In this document: piece by piece, positions 22,747-30,563 of the stretch
Numbering within the stretch: the first letter of the stretch is position 1
Layout: each line of letters begins with the position of its first letter
Assembly (NCBI GenBank): GCA_012514505.1
Contig: JAAZAD010000038.1
Location: 1-39,157, forward strand
Length of the DNA stretch: 39,157 bases
From: Rhodococcus sp. (in: high G+C Gram-positive bacteria)
GTDB taxonomy: Bacteria; Actinomycetota; Actinomycetes; Mycobacteriales; Mycobacteriaceae
Direction: 5' to 3'
Position numbers and translations under genes: made by a program
Notes under the pieces: generated by a model
The model's input: only the letters and a program-made list of their open reading frames with translations
Told to the model about the DNA's origin: nothing
Database searches by the model: none

Positions 22747-23657
22747 GCTACGCGTACGAACCGCAGCGCAAACCGACCGACTCCGAACCGGCTTGGTTCA
22801 CCTCCGCGTTGGATGCGCACGTCGACCGAGGAGTGATCGATGTCGCGGGTGCGGACGTGCACTTCCGGGCCTGGGGTCCGAGCGGTTCGCCCGGAATCGT
22901 GTTGATTCACGGCGGTGCCGCACACAGTCGGTGGTGGGACCACGTAGCCCCCTTCCTCGCGGAGGACAAGCGGGTGGTGGCACTCGACCTGACCGGGCAC
23001 GGAGACAGTGGGCGCCGCGACAAGTACGGACTCGAACAGTGGGCGGAAGAAGCGCTTGCCGTGGCCGAGCCCGCAGGGATCACCGGCGCACCGATCTTCG
23101 TCGGTCACAGCATGGGCGGTCTGGTGTCGTTCGCGGCCGCGCGGTTGTTCGGCGAGGAACTCGGCGGCGTCACCCTCATCGACTCTCCGGTTCGTGCCAG
23201 GACTCCGGAAGAGGAGGAGGCGCGGATACGTCAGCATTTCGCGCCGCCGAAACCGTATGCGAGCGCGGCAAGCGCCCTCGCGCATTTCCGTCTCGTCCCG
23301 CCGCAAAAATCGACCCTGCCGTACGTGTTCGACCACATCGCGAAGACCTCGATGCGTGAGGAGGACGGTGCCTGGGTGTGGAAGTTCGATCCCGTGTTCT
23401 TCCACCGGAGTGGCAGCGAACATCTGGGTGCCGACGATCCGCGTTGTCGCATCGCCTTTTTCAAGGCCGAACACGGCATCGTGTCCGAGGAAATGGTGGC
23501 CGACATGAAGCGGCGCTTCGGCCCGTCGGCGATGTTCGCGGAAATCCCCGATGCCGGTCACCACGCGATGATCGATCAGCCGCTGTCGCTGGTCACCGGT
23601 ATCCGCACTGTTCTTACGGCTTGGGCGTCCGATGATCGGGTTGCCGGCCTGGCTTGA
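22743..23657 (+). CDS. Alpha/beta hydrolase
   Basis: A 304-residue alpha/beta hydrolase of the epoxide-hydrolase/esterase type: IVLIHGGAAHSRWWDHV is the oxyanion turn, LDLTGHGDSG the conserved strand-4 motif, S123 in GHSMGG the nucleophile, and DAGHHAMIDQP holds the catalytic His. The cap region lies at about residues 150-215. ATG 22743 overlaps the stop of the preceding hydrolase as ATGA. The 3' end overlaps the convergent trpF gene by 44 bases, so the two transcripts must be antisense at their ends. The substrate cannot be read from the sequence. Confidence 0.88.
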   Translation: MSYAYEPQRKPTDSEPAWFTSALDAHVDRGVIDVAGADVHFRAWGPSGSPGIVLIHGGAAHSRWWDHVAPFLAEDKRVVALDLTGHGDSGRRDKYGLEQWAEEALAVAEPAGITGAPIFVGHSMGGLVSFAAARLFGEELGGVTLIDSPVRARTPEEEEARIRQHFAPPKPYASAASALAHFRLVPPQKSTLPYVFDHIAKTSMREEDGAWVWKFDPVFFHRSGSEHLGADDPRCRIAFFKAEHGIVSEEMVADMKRRFGPSAMFAEIPDAGHHAMIDQPLSLVTGIRTVLTAWASDDRVAGLA

Positions 23658-24252
23658 CGGTACGAACGGCCGCCACGAACTTCGCCATGAGGTCGTGATC
23701 CTTCACTCCGCGCGACGACTCCACGCCGCTGGATACGTCGACACCGGTCGCTCCCGTGGCCGCCAGTGCGTCGGCGACGTTGCTGGGGTCGAGTCCGCCC
23801 GCGAGAATCCACGGTCCGCTCGGAACCGCGGAACGTGCAGACCAGTCCCAGGGGATGCCGGCTCCTGCGGTGGCGCCGTCGAGCAGGAGGCGGTCTTCGC
23901 CGAAGTCGAGGGCGTAGCCGTCACGTAGGTGCCCGGCGACGGCGGCCCGAATCACGTCGAGTCCTGCGGCGTGCAGCCTGAGAACGTCGTCGGCCGACGT
24001 CAGGTCGTGGACCTGGACAGTGCGCAGCCCCGTGGTCTCGGCGGCGGCGATCACGTCTGCGATGTCGATGCCTTTGAACACCCCGACGGGGAGCACCGAA
24101 TCCGGCACCCTGCGGACCAAAGGTGCGGCGTCCTCCGGCCGAACCATTCGGGCGCTTTCGGCGAAAACCAACCCGACTGCATCGACGTTCAGCTGTGCGG
24201 CGACGTCGACACTCGCCTCGTCGCGAAGACCGCAGATCTTGATGAACGTCAC
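23614..24252 (-). CDS. trpF: Phosphoribosylanthranilate isomerase TrpF
   Basis: The 212-residue TIM barrel converts N-(5'-phosphoribosyl)anthranilate to CdRP in tryptophan synthesis. FIKICGLRDE contains the catalytic Cys, DRLLLDGATAGAGIPWDWSA the catalytic Asp, and AGGLDPSNVADAL with GVDVSSGVESSRGVKD the phosphate-binding loops. The N-terminal loop is slightly unusual (FAESARMV without the usual SPR). GTG 24252 is chosen: the family homology starts there, and a TATACT at 24259-24264 on its strand lies 6 bases before, which suggests a leaderless mRNA. Many actinobacteria lack TrpF and use bifunctional PriA instead, so a separate TrpF away from other trp genes is notable. Confidence 0.9.
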   Translation of the reverse strand: MTFIKICGLRDEASVDVAAQLNVDAVGLVFAESARMVRPEDAAPLVRRVPDSVLPVGVFKGIDIADVIAAAETTGLRTVQVHDLTSADDVLRLHAAGLDVIRAAVAGHLRDGYALDFGEDRLLLDGATAGAGIPWDWSARSAVPSGPWILAGGLDPSNVADALAATGATGVDVSSGVESSRGVKDHDLMAKFVAAVRTVKPGRQPDHRTPKP

Positions 24253-24258
24253 CGAACG

Positions 24259-24264
24259 AGTATA
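24259..24264 (-). promoter_or_regulatory. -10 element for leaderless trpF
   Basis: On the minus strand TATACT is followed by six bases and then the GTG start of trpF. That spacing places the transcription start at or next to the initiation codon, and no ribosome binding site is seen, both expected for a leaderless message. Confidence 0.5.
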
Positions 24265-24455
24265 TGGGCCGCAATCTTGCCGCAGACCGACGATACGGCC
24301 GCGTCCTGGCTCACATCCGTCCGGTGATGTGCGCAGATCCACGTCCGACGCGGTCGCTATGCGGGTGCTGCTTCCGTCAGGCTGAAGCGACACAAGTCCG
24401 TGGGCTTGCCCGAATCAACGAAATCGTTTGTCGTTCAACTAATCGAGAGGATCTC

Positions 24456-25538
24456 ATGAGCGCCCGAATGAGGTCCTTCGGCTCCGTCGCTTCGGTGCCG
24501 GTCGCGCTCCTGGCCGCCGGTTCGGCGGCGGCATGGTGGTTCGGCGGATGGCCCGCTGCGGCTGCTCTGATCACGCTCGCGATGCTCGAAATCGCACTCG
24601 CTGCGGACAGCGCAGTCCCGATGGCCGGCCTCGCTGGGCGACTGCACAACGTCACCCGCCGCTTCTTCCTGGCGGTGGGCCTGACGCTCGGAGTCGTGGC
24701 GATGCGTCTCGGGGCGACCCCGGTGGCCGTCGCAACCGTGAACGGGGAGCGGGTCGGTGATTCCGTCACCGAGATCTTCGGGTCCTCCGCCGCCTTCGGG
24801 GATCACCTGGACGCGGCCCGCCCGGCCCTGGCCGGCTTCGGCGCCGTTTTCGTCTGGCTGGTGTTCGCCGACTATCTGATGAACGTCGAGCGCAAGAACA
24901 GGCCGTTGTGGATCGCCCCACTGGAGGTGTCCCTGTACCGGTTGCGCCGTCCACGGGCGGTGCAACTACTCTCCGCACTGGTCGGCGTGAACTTTTCGGT
25001 GGCGGTTGCCCCGGCGGACGCGCAACTCGGGGTGGCTGCCGCTGGTGTTGCGGGAATCGTGGTGTTCTACCTCGTGAAATTGACCGCCCGCCACTGCGCG
25101 CCTCCCAACAAGGGCATCGGCCGCGCAATCGCTCATGCAGCAACGGTCATCTTCGAACGGGCCCTTATCGTGTTCATGATGTTCGAAATTCTCGACGGTG
25201 CCTACACCTTCACCGGGCCGACCGAAGGGCTCTCGTTCTGGGCGAAGGTCGCCATCGCTTTCGCCGGAATCGGAATCGGTGCGGTGTTCCTCTCACGTCT
25301 GACGAGTGCCCTCGACAGGGCCGGCGCAATGGCTGCGCTCCGATTCCTCCCCGCCGGGGTGGCGTACGTGCTGGGAGTACTTGCGTTGCTGCTCTGGATA
25401 AGTGTGGTCACACTGATCCCGCCGGTGGTTACGGCCTGGTTCGGTACGGCGGTGATCGCCGCGGCACTCGTTACGTCGTACCTGCCACGAATCCCGGGCG
25501 AGACCGCACCTGCTCGGTCGCGCCCTATCCAAGAATAA
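24456..25538 (+). CDS. DUF475 family integral membrane protein
   Basis: The product is 360 residues with about nine hydrophobic helices. The pattern ITLAMLEIALAADSAVPMAG, then FFLAVGLTLGVVAMRLG, FGAVFVWLVFADYLMNVERK and IVFMMFEILDGAYTF matches DUF475, a branch related to the TerC/YkoY metal transporters in which acidic residues inside helices (here E in LEIAL, D in FADYL, D in ILDGA) are conserved. Such proteins may export metal ions; this has not been shown for DUF475. ATG 24456 has GAGAGG 6 bases upstream. The 203 bases before it hold the divergent trpF promoter and nothing else that I recognise. The stop codon touches the KstR-like palindrome of the next gene. Confidence 0.75.
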   Translation: MSARMRSFGSVASVPVALLAAGSAAAWWFGGWPAAAALITLAMLEIALAADSAVPMAGLAGRLHNVTRRFFLAVGLTLGVVAMRLGATPVAVATVNGERVGDSVTEIFGSSAAFGDHLDAARPALAGFGAVFVWLVFADYLMNVERKNRPLWIAPLEVSLYRLRRPRAVQLLSALVGVNFSVAVAPADAQLGVAAAGVAGIVVFYLVKLTARHCAPPNKGIGRAIAHAATVIFERALIVFMMFEILDGAYTFTGPTEGLSFWAKVAIAFAGIGIGAVFLSRLTSALDRAGAMAALRFLPAGVAYVLGVLALLLWISVVTLIPPVVTAWFGTAVIAAALVTSYLPRIPGETAPARSRPIQE

Positions 25539-25554
25539 GAACGTGTTCTATATT
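25537..25554 (+). promoter_or_regulatory. KstR-like palindrome and -10 of the acyl-CoA dehydrogenase gene
   Basis: AGAACGTGTTCT (25538-25549) is a perfect 12-base palindrome. With its flanks it matches TNNAACNNGTTNNA at all but the first position. TATATT (25549-25554) begins at its last base and suits a -10 element, so a bound repressor would block the promoter. The gene starts at 25596 after a leader of roughly 35 bases. Confidence 0.6.
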
Positions 25555-25595
25555 TGCGGTGTCCGCCCTTTCCTCACCGACTTGGAGTTCACGGC

Positions 25596-26828
25596 ATGTA
25601 TGAGTGGTCCGACACCGACCTGATGCTTCGCGACGCAGTTCGCGGGTTCATCGACAAGGAGGTCCGACCGCACGTCGACAAATTGGAAAGCGGCGAAATG
25701 CCGCCGTTCGACATCATTCGCAAGCTGTACGCCACGTTCGGCCTCGACGAGATGGCTCGTGAGTCGCTGCAGAAGTCGCTGGCCAAAGAACGCGGCGAGA
25801 CGACGGAATCCTCGGGGGACAAGTCCGCATTCAGCGGTTCCGGGAGTATGGCCGTCATCCTGAACGCCGAGTTGGCCGGCGTCAGCCTCGGCCTCGTTGC
25901 GTCGATGGGTGTCAGCCTCGGTCTCACCGTCGGCACCATTCGCAGCCGTGGCACGCTCGCACAGAAGGAGCGCTGGCTGCCCGACCTCGTCACCTTCGAG
26001 AAGGTGGGCGCCTGGGCGATCACCGAGCCCGATTCCGGCTCCGATGCATTCGGCGGCATGAAGTCCTACGTCCGGCGCGACGGCGAGGACTACATTCTGA
26101 ACGGGCAGAAGACGTTCATCACCAACGGTCCGTACGCCGACGTCATCGTCGTCTACGCCAAGGTCGACGAGGGTGATTCCTCGACCGACCGTCGTGACCG
26201 CAAGGTGCTCACCTTCGTCCTCGACGCGGGTATGGAGGGGCTCACGCTCAGCCCGCCGTTCAAGAAGATGGGCATGAACTCCTCGCCCACCGGTGAACTG
26301 TTCTTCGATAACGTCCGTATCTCCAAGGACCGACTCCTCGGTGAGACCGAGGACGGCGGTAAGTCGGACGGAAAGTCCAGTGCCAAAGAAAGTTTCGCAG
26401 CCGAGCGCATCGGCATCGCGTCGCTGGCGCTCGGCATCATCAACGAATGCCACCGACTGAGCGTCGAGTACGCCAAGTCGAGGACGCTGTGGGGCAAGGA
26501 GATCGGCCAGTTCCAGCTGATCCAGCTCAAGCTGGCGGAGATGGAAATCGCCCGTATCAACGTGCAGAACATGGTGTTCAACGCAATCGAACGCACTGCC
26601 GCCGGCGACAAGGTAACTCTCGCCGAAGCCTCCGCCATGAAGTTGTATTCGTCGCGCGCTGCAACGGAAGTCGCGATGGAGGCAGTGCAACTGTTCGGTG
26701 GAAACGGATACATGGCCGAGTATCGGGTGGAGCAACTCGCCCGTGACGCGAAGTCGCTCATGATCTACGCGGGCAGCAACGAAATCCAGGTCACGCATAT
26801 CGCCAAGGGGCTCCTCGGCGCCGGATAA
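25596..26828 (+). CDS. Acyl-CoA dehydrogenase
   Basis: A 410-residue FadE-type flavoprotein: WAITEPDSGSDAFGGMKSYV and TFITNG contact FAD, KKMGMNSSPTGELFF is the central turn, RTLWGKEIGQFQ and VQLFGGNGYMAEYRVEQ follow. The usual C-terminal catalytic Glu is absent: the motif reads IYAGSNEIQ with A392. The likely base is instead E270 in AAERIGIASLA, the position used by isovaleryl- and long-chain-type dehydrogenases, so the substrate may be branched or long. A 25-residue insert near 57-82 (KERGETTESSGDKSAFSGSG) is polar. ATG 25596 has GGAG 9 bases before it. The promoter palindrome suggests KstR control and hence sterol or related side-chain oxidation. Confidence 0.9.
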   Translation: MYEWSDTDLMLRDAVRGFIDKEVRPHVDKLESGEMPPFDIIRKLYATFGLDEMARESLQKSLAKERGETTESSGDKSAFSGSGSMAVILNAELAGVSLGLVASMGVSLGLTVGTIRSRGTLAQKERWLPDLVTFEKVGAWAITEPDSGSDAFGGMKSYVRRDGEDYILNGQKTFITNGPYADVIVVYAKVDEGDSSTDRRDRKVLTFVLDAGMEGLTLSPPFKKMGMNSSPTGELFFDNVRISKDRLLGETEDGGKSDGKSSAKESFAAERIGIASLALGIINECHRLSVEYAKSRTLWGKEIGQFQLIQLKLAEMEIARINVQNMVFNAIERTAAGDKVTLAEASAMKLYSSRAATEVAMEAVQLFGGNGYMAEYRVEQLARDAKSLMIYAGSNEIQVTHIAKGLLGAG

Positions 26829-26829
26829 T

Positions 26830-27921
26830 TCAGCTCGGTGCAGTGAACCGATAGAAACGCCAGAAGCCGAAGTTCTCGATCGAGAGGACGGTCATGTCGT
26901 CGAACCCGGCATCGCTCGCGTAGGCGCGGAGGGTGTCGGGTCGCATGACGGTTCCGGTGCCGACGCTGGGCTGCGAACTCATTCCGTCCGGCAGGCACAC
27001 CAGCAAGCTGAAGCCGTACATGAGCCGTTCGGTGTCATCGAGTTCTCGGATGTCGTCGGGCGCGGCGAAGGCGTCACCGACAGCCTCGTCCATCACGATC
27101 AGGGTGCCGCCGGGAACGAGACTGTGGCGTATCGCCGTCAGCACCTCGACCGGTCGGGGCATGTCGTGGACGCATTCGAAGGCGAACGCTGCATCGTATG
27201 CGGCGGAAGGCAGATGGGCGGCGTCCCTCTCGGTGAACGTGACACGATCCCCGAGGTCGGGGTACATACCGAGGTTCGCCTGCGTGAGTTCTACGGATGC
27301 CCGGTCGATGTCGAAGCCGTGCAGCAGCGCTTCCGGATAGGCGCGGGCCAGCGCGATGGTGGACCATCCACCGCCGCAACCGATGTCAGCGATGGAAGTG
27401 TCGGGGCGGCGCAGCAGTGCATCGAGGTCGGGCACCGAGGCCAGAGCTTCGGCGAGCGCCCGCTCGTACCACGGCCTGTTCATGTCTGCCTGCGATTCAC
27501 GGGCGTCGGTACCGAGCTGCGCCCAACTCACACCACCACCCGACCGGTAGGCATCGAGTAGTGCGGGGAGTTCTACGGCCGAGCCACAGAACATGCGTGC
27601 CAACGGAGCCGTGAACAGCAAGCTGTCGGAATCGGTCAGGACCTCTGCGGCGCCCGCAGGCAGGGTGAATCGCGGCGGTGTGGCGTCGTCGACAGTCAGC
27701 ATTCCTGTGACCGCCTGCTGCTCGAGCCACTCACGTGCGTAGCGCGCGTTCGTATCCGTTCGCGCGGCCAGCTCTTCTGCACTGGCCGGCCCGTCGTCAG
27801 CGAGACTGCGATACCAGCCGAGACGATCCCCCACATAGACGGCGATCATGTCGACGGCGCCCAGTGACGCGTCGACGATGCGCTGGGACACGGCCTCGGC
27901 AGATCGATCCACACCGGTCAT
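26830..27921 (-). CDS. SAM-dependent methyltransferase, Rv2258c-like
   Basis: The 363-residue product has an N-terminal winged-helix-like dimerisation domain (residues about 15-75, containing ASAEELAARTDTNARYAREW) and a C-terminal class I methyltransferase: SIADIGCGGGWSTIALARAYP is SAM motif I, HGFDIDRASVELTQAN motif II, DAAFAFECVHDMPRPVEVL motif IV/V. The layout matches Rv2258c-type enzymes, whose substrates are unknown. ATG 27921 is chosen over GTG 27930 because GGGGAG is then 8 bases upstream. It converges on the acyl-CoA dehydrogenase gene with one base between stop codons. It follows the ABC-F/hydrolase pair by 74 bases on the same strand. Confidence 0.88.
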   Translation of the reverse strand: MTGVDRSAEAVSQRIVDASLGAVDMIAVYVGDRLGWYRSLADDGPASAEELAARTDTNARYAREWLEQQAVTGMLTVDDATPPRFTLPAGAAEVLTDSDSLLFTAPLARMFCGSAVELPALLDAYRSGGGVSWAQLGTDARESQADMNRPWYERALAEALASVPDLDALLRRPDTSIADIGCGGGWSTIALARAYPEALLHGFDIDRASVELTQANLGMYPDLGDRVTFTERDAAHLPSAAYDAAFAFECVHDMPRPVEVLTAIRHSLVPGGTLIVMDEAVGDAFAAPDDIRELDDTERLMYGFSLLVCLPDGMSSQPSVGTGTVMRPDTLRAYASDAGFDDMTVLSIENFGFWRFYRFTAPS

Positions 27922-27995
27922 GGGATTCACTCCCCGCGTCGACGGTTCGGCGGAGTTTCCGTCCTATCCATCGTCCTCCGGGCGGGGACTGTTCG

Positions 27996-28814
27996 TCAGG
28001 CGAACTGACCGGCGAAGGTGAGGAACGGTTCGACCACCCGGAGCACTTCGTCAGTCGCCCCGATGGTGGTCGAGTGATCGAAGCCGTCGATGACCGCCAA
28101 CTGGGCGCCGGGGATCGCCGATGCAAGTTCCTCGGTGTCCCGCAGACGCTCGGTGTCCCCGGAGCCCACGAAGAGCAAAGTGGGCACTCCCAACCGGCGT
28201 AGTGACTGCGGCGGCACCCCCGGTTCCACGTCGCAGCGTCGCATGTACGCAGCGAGCGCGACGGAGTCGTTCGCCTTGAATGCTGCCCTGGTGCCCGGGT
28301 CGATGGGCCACTCCCGCACCGCAGACCACTCGGCCAGAAACGCGTCCATGCCACGATCCTCGAGCACCCCGACACAGCCGGGAAAGAACAACCGGTCGAA
28401 GGCCCCCGCCTGTGGCCTGCTGCTCCCGCCACCCACGATCAGTGCATTCACTCGGTCCGGCGCCCGCTCCGCAACGGACAGCGCCACCCGCCCGCCGAAC
28501 GAGTACCCGAGAACGCTCGCGGTCGGGATGCCCAATCGGTCGAGCACGGCGAGGACGTCGCCGCTCACCAAGTCCATCGCGTACGCGTCGGGGTCGTGGG
28601 GTTTCTCGCTGCGACCGTGGCCACGCAGGTCCACGAGGATCAGCCGGTGGCTGTCACGGAGCGACCGTACGTACCCGAACCCACGCCAGATGGCACGGGA
28701 CAGGGCCGTTCCGTGCAGCAGTACCAGCGGTGGGCCCGAGCCAATGGTTTCGTAGGCGACGGCCGTACCGTCCACCGGGTTCTTCGCGTACTCCACCTCG
28801 CCAGTCTGCCTCAC
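27996..28814 (-). CDS. Alpha/beta hydrolase coupled to the ABC-F gene
   Basis: A 272-residue alpha/beta hydrolase with LVLLHGTALSRAIWRGF as oxyanion turn, VDLRGHGRSEKP, nucleophile S105 in LGYSFGGRVAL, GSGDTERL with the likely acid, and IDGFDHSTT with the catalytic His. The cap is at about 125-195. GTG 28814 overlaps the ABC-F stop as GTGA, a typical reinitiation junction; GTG 28796 is an alternative start. Coupling to an ABC-F resistance-type gene is suggestive, because macrolide esterases are alpha/beta hydrolases and can neighbour ABC-F genes, but nothing in the sequence proves an antibiotic substrate. Confidence 0.85.
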   Translation of the reverse strand: MRQTGEVEYAKNPVDGTAVAYETIGSGPPLVLLHGTALSRAIWRGFGYVRSLRDSHRLILVDLRGHGRSEKPHDPDAYAMDLVSGDVLAVLDRLGIPTASVLGYSFGGRVALSVAERAPDRVNALIVGGGSSRPQAGAFDRLFFPGCVGVLEDRGMDAFLAEWSAVREWPIDPGTRAAFKANDSVALAAYMRRCDVEPGVPPQSLRRLGVPTLLFVGSGDTERLRDTEELASAIPGAQLAVIDGFDHSTTIGATDEVLRVVEPFLTFAGQFA

Positions 28815-30406
28815 TCCTCGACCACCCCGTCGTCGGTGAGTGTGAGCGTTCGGGTGACTCCGATTTCATGAAGGAACTCCTTGTCGTGGCTCACCACCAC
28901 CAGCGCGCCGCGGTAGCTGTTCAGCGCCTGCGTGAGGTGCGCGAGGCTCGGCAGGTCGAGATTGTTGGTCGGCTCATCCAACAGCAACAGTTGCGGCGCC
29001 GGCTCCGCGAGCAGAATCGTCGCGAGGGCCGCGCGCAGCCGTTCCCCACCGGACAGGGCCGACGCCGGTTTGTCGGATTCGTTGCCACGGAACAAGAATC
29101 GCGCCAGCTGTGCCCGCACCTGTTCGGGTGACGCGTGAGGAGCAGCGTGCGCAACATTGTCCGCCACCGACAATGCTTCGTCGAACACGTCGAGACGCTG
29201 CGGCAGTGCCTTGTACGGCGTCCGCGGACCGGAATCGACCACCGCGTCGAGGAGAGTGGTCTTTCCGATCCCGTTCGGCCCGGCCAGTGCAATGCGCTCG
29301 GGGCCGACGATGTTCAACGACACCGTCTGGCCCGACCGAATCTTCTTCTCGCTCAACTCCACAACCACCTGGCCGGAATGGACAGTGGTTGCGGGCAGCT
29401 CCACCCTGACCTCACGGTCGTCCCGCAGCGCCGACTCTGCCTCCGTGAGCGTCTGCTTCGCATCGTCGAGCGCGGCAATGTGATTGCCCCGAAGCTTCCC
29501 CGCGGATTCCTCGGCCTGACGCTTCCGTTGACCCATGACGATCTTCGGTTCACGTTTGTTCTCGTACATCTTCTGGCCGTACCGTTTTCGCCGGTCCAGT
29601 TTGATCCTTGCCTCGATCAGCTCCCGTTTCTGTTTCTGCATGTCGGTGCGTGCATCACGGACGGCGGCTTCGGCGGCCGACTGTTCAGCGGCGATGATCT
29701 CCTCGTACGCGGTGTAATTTCCGCCGAACAGCCGAAGCTCGCCGCCACGCAGCTCCGCGATCGAATCCATGCGATTCAGCAGAGCCCTGTCGTGGCTCAC
29801 CACCAGCGTCGTCCCTGTGAATTGTTGGACCACGGAATACAGGCGTTCCCGCGCGGACTCGTCGAGATTGTTCGTCGGTTCGTCCAGGAGAAGCACCGTC
29901 GGATTGCGTAGAAGCTGCGCGGTGAGTCCGAGCAGCACAGTTTCGCCTCCCGACAGCGCGCCCACCGTGCGGTCGAGATCTCCCACATCGGAGACGATCG
30001 AGTCGAGTCCGAGACGGTGGAGCAGCGACAGGGCGAATTCCTCGATGTCCCAGTCGTCCTGCACGGTCTCGAAGTCACTCGGAGTGCCGTCTCCGGATTC
30101 TATGCGGTGCAGCGCTTTCCGGATCTCGTCGATACCGAGCAGGCGGTCGATACGCACGTCCGTATCGAGAGTCATGTCCTGTCGAAGGAATGCGAGCGTT
30201 CCCGCGACCGTGACAGAACCCCGCTCCGGGGTGTCGACCCCGGCGATCAGGCGCAACAGCGTGGACTTCCCCGAGCCGTTGAGTCCGACCAATCCGGTAC
30301 GACCGGTGGGAATGGCCGCGTTCAGGCCGTCGAACAGGGGTTGGCCGTCGGGCCACGAAAAGGTGACGTCGGAAAGAGAAAGATAGGAACTGGAAAGATT
30401 GGACAT
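28811..30406 (-). CDS. ABC-F family ATP-binding protein (ribosome protection type)
   Basis: The 531-residue product carries two ABC ATPase domains on one chain and no membrane helices, as in ABC-F translation factors. Domain 1: Walker A GLNGSGKST (41-49), signature ALSGGET, Walker B LLLDEPTNNLDE. Domain 2: Walker A GPNGIGKTT, signature ALSGGERLRAAL, Walker B LLLDEPTNNLDL. The linker between them is long, helical and basic (KRELIEARIKLDRRKRYGQK), the segment that enters the ribosome in this family. ATG 30406 is chosen with GGAG 5 bases upstream. The leader has an 11-codon ORF, competing hairpins and a WhiB7-like promoter, which points to antibiotic-induced expression. A role in resistance is inferred, not shown. 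Confidence 0.92.
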   Translation of the reverse strand: MSNLSSSYLSLSDVTFSWPDGQPLFDGLNAAIPTGRTGLVGLNGSGKSTLLRLIAGVDTPERGSVTVAGTLAFLRQDMTLDTDVRIDRLLGIDEIRKALHRIESGDGTPSDFETVQDDWDIEEFALSLLHRLGLDSIVSDVGDLDRTVGALSGGETVLLGLTAQLLRNPTVLLLDEPTNNLDESARERLYSVVQQFTGTTLVVSHDRALLNRMDSIAELRGGELRLFGGNYTAYEEIIAAEQSAAEAAVRDARTDMQKQKRELIEARIKLDRRKRYGQKMYENKREPKIVMGQRKRQAEESAGKLRGNHIAALDDAKQTLTEAESALRDDREVRVELPATTVHSGQVVVELSEKKIRSGQTVSLNIVGPERIALAGPNGIGKTTLLDAVVDSGPRTPYKALPQRLDVFDEALSVADNVAHAAPHASPEQVRAQLARFLFRGNESDKPASALSGGERLRAALATILLAEPAPQLLLLDEPTNNLDLPSLAHLTQALNSYRGALVVVSHDKEFLHEIGVTRTLTLTDDGVVEE

Positions 30407-30411
30407 AGGCA

Positions 30412-30473
30412 CTCCGGAGGTTGCGGCGGGCGTACAGCGATATGCGTGTACGCGGGGTCGCGTGAGAAACCTC
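30412..30473 (-). promoter_or_regulatory. Leader RNA with competing stems before ABC-F
   Basis: On the minus strand GAGGTT (30473-30468), which begins at the last base of the leader-ORF stop codon, can pair with AACCTC (30422-30417), directly beside the ABC-F GGAG at 30415-30412. Inside, GCGTACA (30453-30447) pairs with TGTACGC (30436-30430), and an alternative ACGCG/CGCGT stem (30463-30459/30454-30450) uses part of the same arm. A ribosome held at the leader stop would cover GAGGTT and free the start region. Confidence 0.5.
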
Positions 30474-30508
30474 TACAGGAGCAAGTGCCCGTCTCCGTTC
30501 GTCGACAT
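30473..30508 (-). CDS. Leader peptide of the ABC-F gene
   Basis: ATG 30508 opens an 11-codon frame, MSTNGDGHLLL, ending at TAG 30475-30473. It lies wholly inside the leader between a WhiB7-like promoter and the ABC-F gene and would begin about six bases from the predicted transcription start, with no Shine-Dalgarno sequence. Its stop codon touches the 5' arm of the stem that reaches the ABC-F ribosome binding site, as expected for drug-sensing leader peptides. No known stalling motif is recognised, so translation is unproven. Confidence 0.45.
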   Translation of the reverse strand: MSTNGDGHLLL

Positions 30509-30520
30509 CAAGACAGAACG

Positions 30521-30557
30521 ACAGTACGAGTGCATGCGCGGCGGCGCAACAGGTTTT
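30521..30557 (-). promoter_or_regulatory. WhiB7-like promoter of the ABC-F gene
   Basis: On the minus strand AAAA (30557-30554) lies four bases before a -35 TTGCGC (30549-30544), followed after exactly 17 bases by a -10 TACTGT (30526-30521). WhiB7 promoters carry a short A/T tract 3-4 bases upstream of the -35. The site begins six bases beyond the stop of the upstream gene. Confidence 0.5.
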
Positions 30558-30563
30558 CTCTCG

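Noticed and set aside
25548..26798. 416-residue frame antisense to the acyl-CoA dehydrogenase
   Set aside because: Shadow frame without motifs; the plus strand has conserved flavin-contact segments.
27931..27988. TCCCCGC/GCGGGGA inverted repeat between hydrolase and methyltransferase genes
   Set aside because: Arms of 7 bases are separated by 44 bases, so a functional hairpin is doubtful in GC-rich DNA.
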